DNA of 60,000 nt from Tubulanus polymorphus. Its lineage: Eukaryota > Nemertea > Palaeonemertea > Tubulaniformes > Tubulanidae. The position numbers and the translations under genes were made by a program. Under the pieces are notes generated by a model. It was not told the DNA's origin and did no database searches. It was given only the letters and a program-made list of their open reading frames with translations. The stretch lies in NCBI RefSeq assembly GCF_964204645.1, contig NC_134028.1:27194153-27254152 (forward strand). Reading direction: 5' to 3'. How positions within the stretch are numbered: position 1 is the first letter of the stretch; each line of letters begins with the position of its first letter. Positions 36,711-49,207 of this stretch are shown one piece after another.

Positions 36711-36869
36711 GGGATCATTCATTTATTACGTACGCATAAAATTTGAAATTTTCAACCCCCCTCCCCCTCTGTACGCAAAATCGGACATTTTCTCATATAC
36801 ATTAAGCATTACAGTACGCAATTGCACTGACCCCCTCCCCTAATGCGTACGTAAAAAATGAATGACCCC
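36711..36869. mobile_element. 165-bp-type MITE, unit 4
   Basis: Same 159-bp version as unit 3, including the ACGTAAAAAATG variant. Confidence 0.85.
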
Positions 36870-37537
36870 GTTTCTCGAAAAATGATAAAATAACGTAAAC
36901 ACGACTTACAGCAAAATTTATCTACATTTATTCCTCATTGTCATGTAATGCACCTGCCTTTTCAAGAATAGTAGTTGGACCATCGAATTGAAACCCTCGC
37001 ATACCAGGGTGAAAAAGAATAAATGAATCCCTCGAGTGGACACCAGGGGTCGCAGTTTCACAAAAAACGATGCATTTTTTAAATGAATTTGCGAAGAAAT
37101 TTAATCTGGATCAAATCTCACAAAAAGGACAAAACAGATGAACTCTGTTTTTTGTTGTTGTTAATCTTTGATGATAATTAATCCGTCGGTAGGATTTGGT
37201 TTATGATGCGGGTTTCAATCAGATTTAGATGCCGCAGTTTCGCACGCTGAATAGCGAGTGTCCAGTTTCACAGAGAAAGGATGAATCAATTTCAACTTGG
37301 ATTTAATTTTTTCTTCAAAATAAAATGTTTGAACGCAATTGGTTTGTGAAACTCTACCCTAGGCTCAGTTTCTTCAAAAATATTCATTCATTGAGGCGGT
37401 AAAGTCGAATTGAGTAAAGTTTTTTGAATAAATTATTTCTATGAAACTGAACCCGTGGGATTTACGTGTGACGCACTGAGTGTGTGTGAAACTGCTGGCG
37501 TCTGTAATCACAACTAAAACAACAGAGAAAATTCATC

Positions 37538-40085
37538 TTTATTTCAAATAAAACAGAACAACAGTTCACACGAAATAATTATTATAGTCCCATAATAAAG
37601 AAAACCTGTCGATATTTCAACTTTATGGTTTCATTGATTGAGTGACTTGTCAAAACATGTCCATATTACATCATTATACAATATGTGTATCATACAATTT
37701 TTTTACAAAACCAGACCAATAAAACTGGGTCGTGGGGTACAAACAATTACAAACTAATGCAACCAGTTATCGCTGCTTTACAGCTACATTTAATCTTCAA
37801 TTTCAATTTTCACTAAAACTTTAAAACCCACTATATAGAAACTTAATAGAAGTAAAAAACACAACATTTTGGAGTCTCTGTAGAGACCATCATCAAGTCT
37901 GAAGAATAACTAAAACAGGGAAAACCAAGTTAATTGGGAAAGTAAAGCGAGTGTTCAGTGCTCAGGTCGAGAGGTTTTGTTATTTTGTTCGTATAGGTTG
38001 TTCTAATTATTTCTTCATTATACTTTTATCATTTTGATTCTGATTCTTGATAAATGAATTATGCTTTTTAATTTGCATATAGCAGGGTTTAAATTATATA
38101 TTCTATGCCTGAGTCGGACTATTATTCTATTAGCAAAAATGACACCATAGCTTTGAGAGATCAGGGGATCAGGGGATGACTCTATTGTTTTTATGGATAT
38201 GTGATGCACAGTCTATCAAACCATCACAAACAGAACAACAGTAGGCTGCCCATGCCGGTCGGCACATATGAACAATATTCATTTGGCTTTAAACTTAAAA
38301 ATTGCAGATCTGAAATAAGTGGCAGCATATCAATCTCCAGGTAGATGGCTGGTTCCTGTCCCTGTCAAATGGCAAATTGGTCCCGATCACCACTTCGTCC
38401 TAGAATAGAGAAAACTTGCGTCAGCAAACATTACATTGAAAATGTTCGATTGAATTAACAGTCAAGTGGGAATTATTGTTTTCATGAAATATTTCGGAAA
38501 CTAGAATTTATCATTACCTTATAATTCTAGATAATTCAACACCATTATTTAATCTTTGGTCAATTTTCAAACTGTTCAATTGGACAAATTTCATGCTGCA
38601 AAAAATCATCATACTATGAAAAAGTAACGTATTTATAGCAGTCTGAAATTGGGGCTAAATTCTATTAGAAAATCAATCATTTTCAAACTTGTGTTTAGCA
38701 GAATTAAGCAGCATCAGCTGCAGCAGCATCAGCCGCACTTCTTTCCGGAGAATCACACATAAAAATTCTGTACAGAATAATTAAATGTTAGAATATTATG
38801 AAATTAGAGCACAGTGGAGTGATGAAAGACTCACCATTTCTAAACTCATATCAGATAAGTTCAGTGCCATCTAGCAGGATTTCACTTCCAACAGTCATAA
38901 TGTCATGAAGTTAAGAGAACTGATGATTTTCTGAGAAAATAAATTCTTAAAACGATAGCAGCAGCTTCAGCAACTAGAGCTTCTTTACTCTTTGAATGTG
39001 AATATTTTTAATTTCTCCAGTTCCAAAAAGTGTTGGGCGTATTGCATTCTGGAAAGAGAAAATTATGCCAGAAAATGGTTAATGAAATAGATAGAAACTG
39101 CAACTTGTTTGTGTTCGATTGACAGAAAACCTACCAGGTTAATGAGTAGTTTATCACAATGTGTCGAGTATATGCAGATTTCTGAGAGGTTTGATGGTAG
39201 CTTTAGACTGCATCCTCTAGTAAAACGTTGATACCTGCCAACATTGACCGATCAAAACATCATTTTCTGGACTTGATTTGAAGATCACCACAAATTACTG
39301 CAATAAATCGATATAAAACTCACCGCTTCTGACTTGATTGATTTGTGGAGCGCAATGTTTACTGCAAGTTCAGCTTTATTTTGGACCCTAGAATACAAAA
39401 GTTGTATAATTTTGATGATTCGAACTTTGACCAGAATAGAAGTGATTGAAAATTCGCCTTCACTGATTAATGTAGTTTCTAATCAGGAAATGAGTTTATA
39501 AATGTACAGTCAAACAGAGACTAGAATCTGTAGAGATATTTACCGGTACTGTATTTGTTTTGAGGACTTAAAGCGATGTCCATCTTAAACAAATGTGAAG
39601 TGAATTTCCAATGTTTACTGTTCACAGATTCTATCAAGGGTTCCAGTTATTTCAGCTCCTAAATACAAATTTTAGAAATTTTCAGTGAAGCTGTTATGAA
39701 ATAAGAGCAGTTTCACACAAAATTAAACTAAGCCGTGATCTTTGAGCGGTTGAATGCTGGAAACATGAACAGATCGAATAATTTATATAGAACAGTTCTC
39801 TAAAAATAATGAATTTCCAAACAGGTTTTACCTGCTGCCGCTGCTGGTGGCGCTTTTGCTGCATGGTGCTGGCACTGCAGGTACTGCTAGTGCTGCTGTT
39901 GCTGCTGCTGCTGCGGTGTGTATCTCATCCTGTAACTGAGAGTAAAACAGTAATTTTTAGTTCAAAAATAATTCAAAATATCAACAGAGACTGTGAAGAA
40001 TTCTGTGGAGAAATTCATTAACAGTTTTGTACTTACCTTTAAATGAGCCTGTTTAAATAGTAAATTATATTGCATTCATTTCATT
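37538..40085 (-). ncRNA. Candidate spliced minus-strand transcript, unit 4
   Basis: Same exon chain with the exon A donor GTAAGT intact. TTA-to-TAA in exon D closes the 62-codon frame. Confidence 0.35.
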
Positions 40086-40170
40086 CTGAAAAGAAAAAGA
40101 AACAATAATCAGTGACAATAGAGCAGAATGTAACATCTCAAATTATCAATCAATCAGACAGAAACAGTAC

Positions 40171-40371
40171 AGGATTTCTGTGGATTAAACTGCTGTACTT
40201 ATTTCATACTGATTGTACAGTTACAGATACATGTAACATTGTGTACAGATACAGAGAACAGATCACTGCATGACTTCATCCTGTGATTGAACAGTGATTT
40301 AATGTTCTCTCATCTTCATTAGATTCCCATCCGTCTAACTAAAACATCAGAAAATTTCAACTCTTCTAACC
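40171..40371 (-). repeat. Inverted repeat, right arm, unit 4
   Basis: Reverse complement partner of 32663-32863, with a few unit-specific substitutions (for example TGACTTCATCC for TTACTTCATCC). Confidence 0.9.
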
Positions 40372-40612
40372 TCCCGACCCAACCCTCCCAGACCCCCACC
40401 CTCCCATACCCCTTCAATCCTGCCTCCCGACCCCTTCCCTCCCACCCTCCCTCGCCCCTTCCCTCCCGCCTCCTTCCCTCCCTCACCCCTTCCCTCCCTC
40501 CGGCCCTTCCCGACCCCTTCCCTCCCGCTTATACCCTGGCCCTCCCTCAATGCCCTCCCACCTGGCCCTCCCTCAATGCCCTCCCACCTAGCCCTCCCTC
40601 AATGCCTCCTCA
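40372..40612 (+). repeat. Pyrimidine tract 2, unit 4
   Basis: Same tract, shorter. Confidence 0.9.
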
Positions 40613-41830
40613 ACTCTCTTGTCTCCTCTTCACACACCACACATCTGTACAATAACTACTAAACGATTTGCCATTTTTCACGATCATATCAATTTCATTT
40701 ATAAATCAAAATCCTTAATCAATTGCATCATTGATGGGACTCACAGATACTTTCACTACACATTTTGGAGGCATTCAGATGACCTCAAATGATCATATGC
40801 CTGGGTTGGTCTTGAAAATCACATGGCTTCATTTTTACAGATGATTTCTTTATCAATTTCATCAAATTATTCCTATTATTTCTACTCCCTCTAATAAGTA
40901 TTCACAATATATCTCAGTTTCACGACAAGTTGCAGCAGTCATCTGTAAACAGATTTCATCTCATCAAATGATGCGAGTTTGAGTTGTAGAGGTTTCATCT
41001 ACAAAACATCAAACCAAACCCGAGGAACTTAATGTTGTAAGGGAAGGGGACGTATATGGAGGGTTCACCCGAACAAAGGAAATAAGCCCGAACCAAACCT
41101 TCACACTCACAAAATGTCGCGAGAAAGGCAAACACAAACCAAGGACAAGAATGATGGCTGAGATCAAAACAATTAAGGCTATTTATGTTGCTTCACCAAT
41201 TCAACATGACGTCACTAAATGAAACCATTGTGGACTATTTCAATACTCTCTACTAGAGGTTTCATATAAGCAAGTAGTTTATGGAATCCTATTCATAAAA
41301 GTTATTAATCAATGTTTTTAAACTGCTGATGCAAAATATATACGTCATAAATAATCTGTTTGATTGTCTTTTCAAGTTAACACTTAAACCCAGTGGAACG
41401 AACTCCAGCCATTTTTCCTTCATTTGCCATTTTTCGTTTTTAATTTTTTCTCTGACTTTTAGCACTTGAGTCGAGGTAGGAATAGACCCCTGCCCGCTCG
41501 CTAAGCGTGCAGGACACTAAACCTTCGAATTGCTCTCGGACCCCACTCTTTATATCAGCATTTCATGCTGTTTTATTTTATTCACGCATTCGCTTTACAT
41601 TTTTTCATATGGCTTTTCCTTATTTGTCGTCTCACTAAAATTCTCATCCGTTCCGACTGGGATCAAGTTTAATCTTTTAGAGACAAACAGCAAAAGGTTG
41701 TGTTAGTTGCACCAGCAGCAACACTGATACAGATGAATCTTTCATTAACTACGTCATTTGTTCCATTCTCAAATATTGAGTCATGAAGGCAACAGAAATA
41801 ACTTTAAAAAATGTTAAATCTTTCATTTAT

Positions 41831-42009
41831 GGCCTTGGTTTAGTGACCTAAGCGTCAAAGTTTGGTTCATAGCCCTGTTTTGGTGACCAAAGTGTCAAAG
41901 TTTGGTCTATGGTTCTGATATGGTGACCAAAGAGTCAAAGTTTGGTTCATAGCCCTGTTTTGGTGACCAAAGAGTCAAAGTTTGGTCTATGGTTCTGATT
42001 TGGTGACCA
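41831..42009 (+). repeat. 40-bp minisatellite, unit 4 (5 copies)
   Basis: Five copies, but a different subset of variants from unit 1, as expected from unequal exchange. Confidence 0.92.
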
Positions 42010-43196
42010 CGGAGGGTAAATATAGCTCATGAGCGTTGCATATGTTGAATAGGGGAATTGGACTAAACACTCATCACTAGAATAAAGTGAAGAATTATGT
42101 TCACACTGAATGGGCTCAAAATCTTGTACTAATTGATAAAATCTGAAATAATTCTGACTAATTTGAGTCTATCGGAAAATGATGCATTGATCGAAGTCTA
42201 AAAGCTATAAACTGACAAATTGATCGAGCACTGATGATATTTTAAATAACAGCGGAGGATGAAAAAACTTTCATAAACTGATATGATCGCGAAAAATGGC
42301 AAAATACACTAGATACACCTCCCCCACGCTTTATCAGAGTCTCATTGTAGTAGGAAGATTGCCGTAGCCTAACTGTAAAAACTACAACTACATCTGGTTG
42401 AATATCATTTGTTTTTACGGCTTTTAAATTCAGTAAAATATTTCCTGATTTAGTCCTATCAGTTTGCAGCCCCTTAAATTCTGTCTAGAATAGTGTTATA
42501 AGTCACAGGTAGAAATAGAATATTATCCTATTCTAAAATGAATATAACAATAGAACAATAGTCTCTCCGTGTCAATCTTTGTCCCACCTAAAAATTGTAC
42601 AGTTTATTTCAGAAAATGTGTCCCATCTTTTTGAAAAGGATAACTAATTATTAAGGATATCTATGAATAGTGATATACTGTGCCATGAAGGCAAATGAAG
42701 AAGTGTGTCAATAAAAGTGATTACAAAACATATCACTTATTCTAATGAGTTCTATACTCTTCTTCCAAAAATGAAGAGTAGGTCTCTGTCTAAGAATCTG
42801 CAGAAAAAAGAGGAGGCAGCAATGAATGTGACTGCATCTCGACTCTCGTCAACAATTTTCTAAGTCGTCCTATACAGTTCTTCATTTTAGAACCAGTATT
42901 TACAGCCGTTTCTAAAATAGCACAGAAGAAAATACATCTTTCAGCTGGAAATGTATCAGTAAACCGCAAATTCAGAAATCTGGGGGCAATTATCTCATAA
43001 CGATTGAGAGAAGTGACAGTGAAATAACGTGCGCACTCACCGGGGATCAAACCCGGGTCTCATAGAAATAACAACCAGTAAAATAGAACGAGTCCAATTG
43101 GCCGATGCTTATACAGCTTACTGTAACATGACAAGTTGCAGTCACACATGTTGCGGCCACAAGACATGTTTCATAATGATTAATCCTTTCTTAGAA

Positions 43197-43356
43197 CAGT
43201 GTTTTCAATAAGAAATTAGCAAGCCAGGTCCCTTTGAAAAACAGGAGGGTCCCATAATATGTCACAGTCCCTGAAACGAAAGCTTGTTTGAAGTAACAGG
43301 CGGGTCCTTTACAAACGACAGATGGGTCTGGGACCTGGCTCTTATTGAAAACACTG
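43197..43356. mobile_element. 160-bp MITE unique to unit 5
   Basis: Ends CAGTGTTTTCAATAAGA and its complement, with a second inverted pair GCCAGGTCCC / GGGACCTGGC just inside. Flanked by TAGAA at 43192-43196 and 43357-43361. The empty site in all other units reads TTCTTAGAATAAT, so this is a clean insertion with a 5-bp target duplication. Non-coding. CAGTG ends occur in several DNA-transposon superfamilies; not assigned. Confidence 0.9.
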
Positions 43357-43455
43357 TAGAATAATAAAAAGATGGGACACATTTTCTGAAATATCCTGAA
43401 CTTCAAGGCTAAGACTACGACTAAACCACCTGTACCTGTACCTAAACCCTAAAGC

Positions 43456-43941
43456 CCCACCCTATATCCCTCCCTCCAAAGTCCTAACACCACCCCTACA
43501 TCTCTCCCATCCTCCCAAGTCCTACCACCACCCCTTTCATCCCTCCCACCCTCCCAAACCCCATCCCTCCCACCCTCCTAAACCCCATCCCTCCAACCCT
43601 CCCGGACCCCTTCCCTCCCGCCCTCCCTCACCCCATCCCTCCCGCCCTCTCTCACCCCTTCCCACCCTCCCGGACCCCTTCCCTCCCGCCCTCACTGACC
43701 CCTTTCCTCCCGCCCTCCCTCACCCCATCCCTCCCGCCCTCTCTCACCCCTTCCCTCCCAGACCCCTTCCCTCCCGCCCTCCCTCACCCCTTACCTCCCC
43801 CAACCCTCCCACCGTCCCGAACCCCTTCCCTCCCGCCCTCCCTCACCCCTACATCCCTCCCGCCCTCTCACCCCTTCCCTCCCACCCTCCCTCCCAGACC
43901 CCTTCCCTCCCACCGTCCCTACCCCAACCCTCCCTAAACCC
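43456..43941 (+). repeat. Pyrimidine tract 1, unit 5 (expanded)
   Basis: The same tract expanded to ~485 bp by reiteration of blocks of the type ACCCCTTCCCTCCCGCCCTC. This is about 2.5 times the length in units 1-4. Confidence 0.9.
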
Positions 43942-43944
43942 TGT

Positions 43945-44144
43945 GGTTAGGCGAGTTCAATGTCCGGATGTTTTAGTTAGATGGATGGGAATCTAATGAA
44001 GATGAGAGAACATTAAATCACTGTTCAATCACAGGATGAAGTAATGCAGTGATCTGTACTCTGTATCTGTACACAATGTTACATGTATCTGTAACTGTAC
44101 AATCAGTATGAAATAAGTACAGCAGTTTAATCTACAGAAATTCT
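43945..44144 (+). repeat. Inverted repeat, left arm, unit 5
   Basis: Same arm. It reads GTGATCTGTACTCTGTATC, closer to the right arm than units 1-4 (GTATCTCAGTATC), suggesting the arms were once more alike or have exchanged sequence. Confidence 0.88.
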
Positions 44145-45029
44145 AACTCTCAAGATACACATGATCTGATTATCACGAAGGAACATGATTGATAACAGTT
44201 GTATTATTGACATCAGGAACCAGTTTCATATTGATTAGAAATAACATTTGAGTTGATCGCAATTTAGAAAACCTGTAAACCCGCTTACAGAAATAACAAT
44301 CCCAACCATGAACTGATTATAGCCAAATATTCATCAAAAGAAATTTGAAATGATTGAATAACTGCAGCAGGTTTCTGAGATTTCATTTCAAAACATGGTT
44401 TATAACAAACAATATAAAATTGGTCCCTTAAAATCAATTCAACAACCGATAAATAAAGATTAAAATGTTACTTATCTTGAATTTCCACAGAGGCTATAGT
44501 GATTCCTGATGTCATGCTGAATCCAAGAGTGATTCCCGATGTTCTGTGCTAAATCCAAAAAAGTCTGGTTGTAAAACACTGATTCCTTGTTGTCCTGTGC
44601 TGAATCCAAGAATGATTCCCGATGTCCGGCGCGAAACCAAAAAAGTCTGATTGTGAAACACTGATTCCTTGTTGTCCTGTGCTGAATCTAAGAGTGATTC
44701 TTGTTTTCCTGTGCTGAATCAAAATTCCTGTTGAACATGTTGAAGTGATACCTATAATAGACAAATCTAAGATTGTTTTCTTTCCTCAGAAATAACTGCA
44801 GAAATATCAAATCTAAAATTCAAACTTACAAATTAGATTGTTCACTCCAATCTGCAGTTCGTTTATTCACGGGGTTTTTCTATCCACAGTTTAGGTTTTG
44901 CATCTAGAGTTCAACATGAAATATAAACAAGAAAGTAATGAAAAAACGAACAGTTTAAATATTATCTGTTTCTGAAACCGATGAAGATCATCATCATCGA
45001 TATCACAGACGAACGGAGGCAGGTAGAGG

Positions 45030-45376
45030 CATCAATCCTCCCACGGCAGGGACTCGAACCTGATGGCATCCAGATTGCCACGGTACGAAACCCTGCCACA
45101 CTAGACCGAGTGCGCAGCAGCTACACGCGCAGCTTAGATAATGTCATTAATAGCCAATCAGAAATTCAGTTTTATTTTAGCCCGGGTTTACCCATTTATA
45201 GTTCTTCCGTGAAATTTACCTCAGCGATTAACGAGCAATCTGTTTGGTGCCGCAAGATTTTGCGCGGTAAAGCTGCGCATGTACCTGCGCACCCGGTCTA
45301 GTGTGGCAGGGGTTCGTGCCGTGGCTGAGTGTAGCAAGCGATGTCATCAGGTTCAAATCCCTCCCATGGGAGGATG
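45030..45376. mobile_element. Foldback element with tRNA-like arms, unit 5 (best preserved)
   Basis: It is 347 bp; the centre holds ~46 bp missing from the other units. The B boxes are most intact here: GGTTCGAGTCC on the minus strand in the left arm and GGTTCAAATCC on the plus strand in the right arm, with A-box-like TGGCTGAGTG upstream. It is likely closer to the ancestral element. Confidence 0.8.
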
Positions 45377-46451
45377 TTGGTGTCCCACATGTTTGGACTG
45401 CGATTAATAGGCCTATAGGTTAAGCGTCAGATGAAATAAACTTACACTGTTTTCACAGTTTGATGTAATCAGTCGATGGAATCATTTTAGAACAAATTCA
45501 TCACAAAACAGCGAGGTGAAGCCCATCGTGGTCTAGATATATCGGGATGGAATGACGTCGATATGCTCGACTGAGCGCCACCAGTCCACAAGTGCACCGT
45601 TTGTAGGATGTACCTCTGAAATAATTTGATTTCCCACAATATCTGAGATGGAATATTTTTCGCCATTTAAACCAATGTTACAAACACTTACCAAATATTG
45701 AAATACTGATTTCAGGGGTCGGGAAGGAGGGTGGCAATGTTTAGGTGAGGTTTTTGCTAAATTTCGTGTTATGGTAAAGCACGCCATTTTGATATTGCGT
45801 CATAGTGTACCTCAGATTGGGATTCCCGCCGCTAGACTGGTCACCGCCACCTGTATTCGCAGGTAGAAATGGCAACCAGTCTATTGCAGGTCTCGGCTTC
45901 TTTTCGATTAGATTAGGTTTTATATTCTACGCAATATTCAAAGAATTTATTCTAATGAAAACCACGCTCTTTACCAATCTAATCATTCGTTTCGAGGTTT
46001 CCGTAATTACTACTTTAGTTCACAGAAATTCCGCTATCGTTATTCATTGGGGCAGCACTGAACGGTTGTAATTTGATGCAGTGTTGCTATTTTACTGCGG
46101 CATGTGAGGAATACAGATTTTTCTTAAGTCAAATTTCATTCATCACTCAACACTAGTTTGTTAGAAATTAATAACTCTACCAACATTAGAGCTTTATATA
46201 AGGAGAGTAAATGGTATGATAGAATCTCCCTAATTCCGATCATTGGGACCAACAAAATTCATCCGTTTTACGGCAAATCCGGATTAAAAGTCATTTTCGT
46301 GTATATGAATGATTAAATTGACTGTAAATATTATCCGGATTAGACCAAAATTCGGATTAAGCCGATGCGGATTAAACGATTTAGTTTGACTGTATTAGCC
46401 AAAAGAATCAGTCTTCCAGGGCACTAAAATTACCAAGAAACAAACACTGAC

Positions 46452-46862
46452 GAGTGTTGGCCTGGTTAATAAACGCAGAAATGCTAGTGTTGGCCTGGGT
46501 GAATAAACGCAGAAACCCTAGTGTTGGCCTGGGTGAATAAACGCAGAAACCCTAGTGTTGGCCTGTTTAATAAACGCAGAATCCCTAGTGTTGGCCTGTT
46601 TAATAAAGCAGGAACCCTAGTGTTGGCCTGTTTAATAAACGCAGTAACCCTAGTGTTGGCCTGTTTAATAAACGCAGAAACCCTAGTGTTGTCCTGTTTA
46701 ATAAACGCAGAACCCTAGTGTTGGCCTGGTGAATAAACGCAGAAACCCTAGTGTTGGCCTGTTTAATAAACGCCGAAACCCTAGTGTTGGCCTGTTTAAT
46801 AAACGCAGAAACCCTAGTGTTGGCCTGTTTAATAAACGCAGTAACCCTAGTGTTGGCCTTGT
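46452..46862 (+). repeat. 33-bp CCTAGTGTTGGCCTG minisatellite, expanded in unit 5
   Basis: About twelve copies of CCTAGTGTTGGCCTGTTTAA plus TAAACGCAGAAAC, with GGGTGAATAA variants. Units 1-4 have one to two copies just before the tRNA-like sequence; unit 6 has about one, at the point where the array ends. ORFs across it on both strands are repeat artefacts. Confidence 0.93.
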
Positions 46863-46905
46863 ACCACACTGACCACACGCATTCACAAACTTGGTCAGCC
46901 ATCAG

Positions 46906-46977
46906 AACTCAGTGGTCTAGTGGTTAGCGTGCTCTGCTGGCATGCTGGAGTTCGCAGGTTCGAGTCCTGCTAGAGTT
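46906..46977 (+). other. tRNA-like sequence, unit 5 (better acceptor stem)
   Basis: Here the acceptor is AACTCAG/TAGAGTT, with five Watson-Crick pairs, and the D arm carries GGTTAGC. The loop reads TCTGCTG, giving anticodon TGC (Ala), still with C at position 33. Less decayed than in units 1-4. Confidence 0.62.
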
Positions 46978-47705
46978 AGGGTTACCGTCGATCTAGGGTT
47001 GGGGTTAGTGCCTCAGGTTGGGGCTAATTTTTGGCCCAGCGAGGTATTTGTAGTACGATGATCATCTGTTTGACTCAGGTTATTTTTTGGTCAATAGATT
47101 CTATACTAACTCATATATTTTGAACACAAATATTTGCTTTATCCTTAGAAGCCACTTTATTTAAAAGATACTTCGCTCAATACAGTAGTTTATTTCTAAA
47201 TGAATAAAAGAGTTGGTGACATTATTCAATATATATAAAAACCACAATATCTACTTTACGGTTGGTATGCAACAATTTCCACTCTTTTCCATATAGGTGT
47301 CGCTTTGGATAAATGTCTATATCTCTTGACCCAATGGACCGATTACGATTAAACTTGATACACAGGAACTTTTATCAAGTAGCACTCGGGGTGGGTGAAA
47401 TCGCTCTAGGTTGAAGTTACACTGTCCTAAAATGGCTCCAAACAACGTGAAATTGGTAGTTAGGCCTACTTCGAGTACGGGTAGAACACATTTTGAAATC
47501 GTATCGTTGTAGGTTATCGTAAAGAAGATGAATCCGTAGGCACCTAATACGACGATTAACAGTACAAATATCGTTATAGACACGCGGTTTTAGTCGAGAC
47601 ATTGATGGCCGGGTTTAACTATTCCTGGATATGACCATGTTTCACAATTAAATTCATCTTCTGAATGAGGACGACCATCGAACACGTTTCTAATCGCGTC
47701 ATAAT

Positions 47706-48325
47706 GGGTACGGGGTGTCCCGCGTTCGAACCAAGTAATTACTGATACTGGTTCAGAGTGGTCTTTGTACAGGGGTGTCCCGGGTTCGAACTGAGTAGTG
47801 GTCCAAGTTGTCCTGATACTGAATGGAGGATGTACAGGGTTGTGTCCCGGGTTCGAGAACCAGTAATTACTGATGATACTGATTCAGAGTGGTCCTGATG
47901 CTGATTAGATGATGTACAGGGGTGTCCAGGGTTCGAACTCAGTAGTGGTCCAAGTTGTCCTGATGCTGAATGGAGGATGTACAAGGGTGTCCCGACCGTA
48001 CGGTGCTGCCGCTATGCTCATCGTTAGCGGGATTTCCATACACTAACTGAAGTCAACTCTGGCAATCGTCGTGCTGTCCAGTTATACTCCGTAACCCTTG
48101 CTTGCCAGAGTTGACTAACGTTAGTGTATGAAAATCCCGCTACCGATGAGCATAGAGGCAGCACCGTACGGTGAAATGTCGATATCTTAACAAAAGTAAT
48201 TACTGATTCTGATTGGAGGATGTACAGGGGTATCCCGGGTTCGAACCAGTAATTACTGATACTGGTTCAGAGTGGTCTTGATACTGAATAGAGGATGTAC
48301 AGGGGTGTCCTGGGTTCGACCCCGC
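47706..48325 (+). repeat. B-box minisatellite, unit 5
   Basis: Same array, with unit 1-like copies before the MITE and the unit 1-like right end GGTTCGACCCCGCC. Confidence 0.88.
47995..48172. mobile_element. Hairpin MITE (ACCGTACGGT), unit 5
   Basis: Same 178-bp element with both ends intact. Confidence 0.85.
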
Positions 48326-48408
48326 CACGAAAAATGATTAAATAACGCACACACGACTCACAGCAACAATTATCTATATTTATTCCTCATTGTTATGTAA
48401 CACACACC

Positions 48409-48630
48409 AGGACCCAGTTCCACAGTTGTGAGTTAGAGTTAACTCTGAGTTAAAGTTAATTTATTTTCAATGAGTTACCCCAGGGCCCAGTTTCACAAAA
48501 AGGTTTAACTCTTAAATCGATTTAATTTCTTCATTAATTCAGTTTATCTTAAATCGATTTAGGCCTTAATCCTTTTTGTGAAACTGGGCCCAGAGTTAAA
48601 TCTTAACTCAAGAACTGTGGAACTGGACCC
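48409..48630. mobile_element. Nested hairpin element, unit 5
   Basis: The outer inverted pair is GGACCCAGTTCCACAGTT and AACTGTGGAACTGGACCC. Inside it (48483-48591) lies a second pair beginning GGGCCCAGTTTCACAAAAAG and ending TTTTTGTGAAACTGGGCCC. Unit 1 keeps only the outer left end (about 4638-4660), followed by an inverted fragment of the segment between the two pairs. Units 2-4 lack it. Confidence 0.8.
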
Positions 48631-49207
48631 TGCCCTTTTAAGAATAGTAGTTGGACCATCGAATTGAAACCCTCGCATACCAGGGTAAGAAAGAAAAAAT
48701 GAATTCCTCGAGTGGACACCAGGGGTCGCAGTTTCACAAAAAACGATGCATTAACTGAATTTGTGAAGAAACTTAATCTGGATCAAATCTCACAAAAACA
48801 GATGAACTTCCTGAACTCTTGATCTTTGATAATTAATCCGGTGAACTGTACCCGCGGTAGGATTTGGTTTATGATGCGAGGGTTTCAATCAGATTTAGAT
48901 GCCGCAGTTTCGCACACTGAATAGCGAGTGTCCAGTTTCACAGAGAAAGGATGAATCAATTTCAACTTGGATTTAATTTTTTCTTCAAAATAAAATGTTT
49001 GAACGCAATTGGTTTATGAAACTCTACCCTAGGCCCAGTTTCTTCAAAAATATTCATTCATTGAGGCGGTAAAGTCGAATTGATTAAAGTTTTTTGAATA
49101 AATTATTTCTATGAAACTGAACCCGTGGGATTTACGTGTGACGCACTGAGTGTGTGTGAAACTGCTGGCGTCTGTAATCACAACTAAAACAACACAGATA
49201 ATTCATC

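Larger units (their letters stand above)
32220..43035 (+). repeat. Macrosatellite unit 4
   Basis: Direct repeat, 10816 bp. It carries the same MITE as units 2 and 3. At 33205-33275 the short GATTCC/GCTGAATC repeat differs from other units by a small insertion and deletion. Exon D of the minus-strand exon chain has a TTA-to-TAA change in this unit. Confidence 0.97.
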
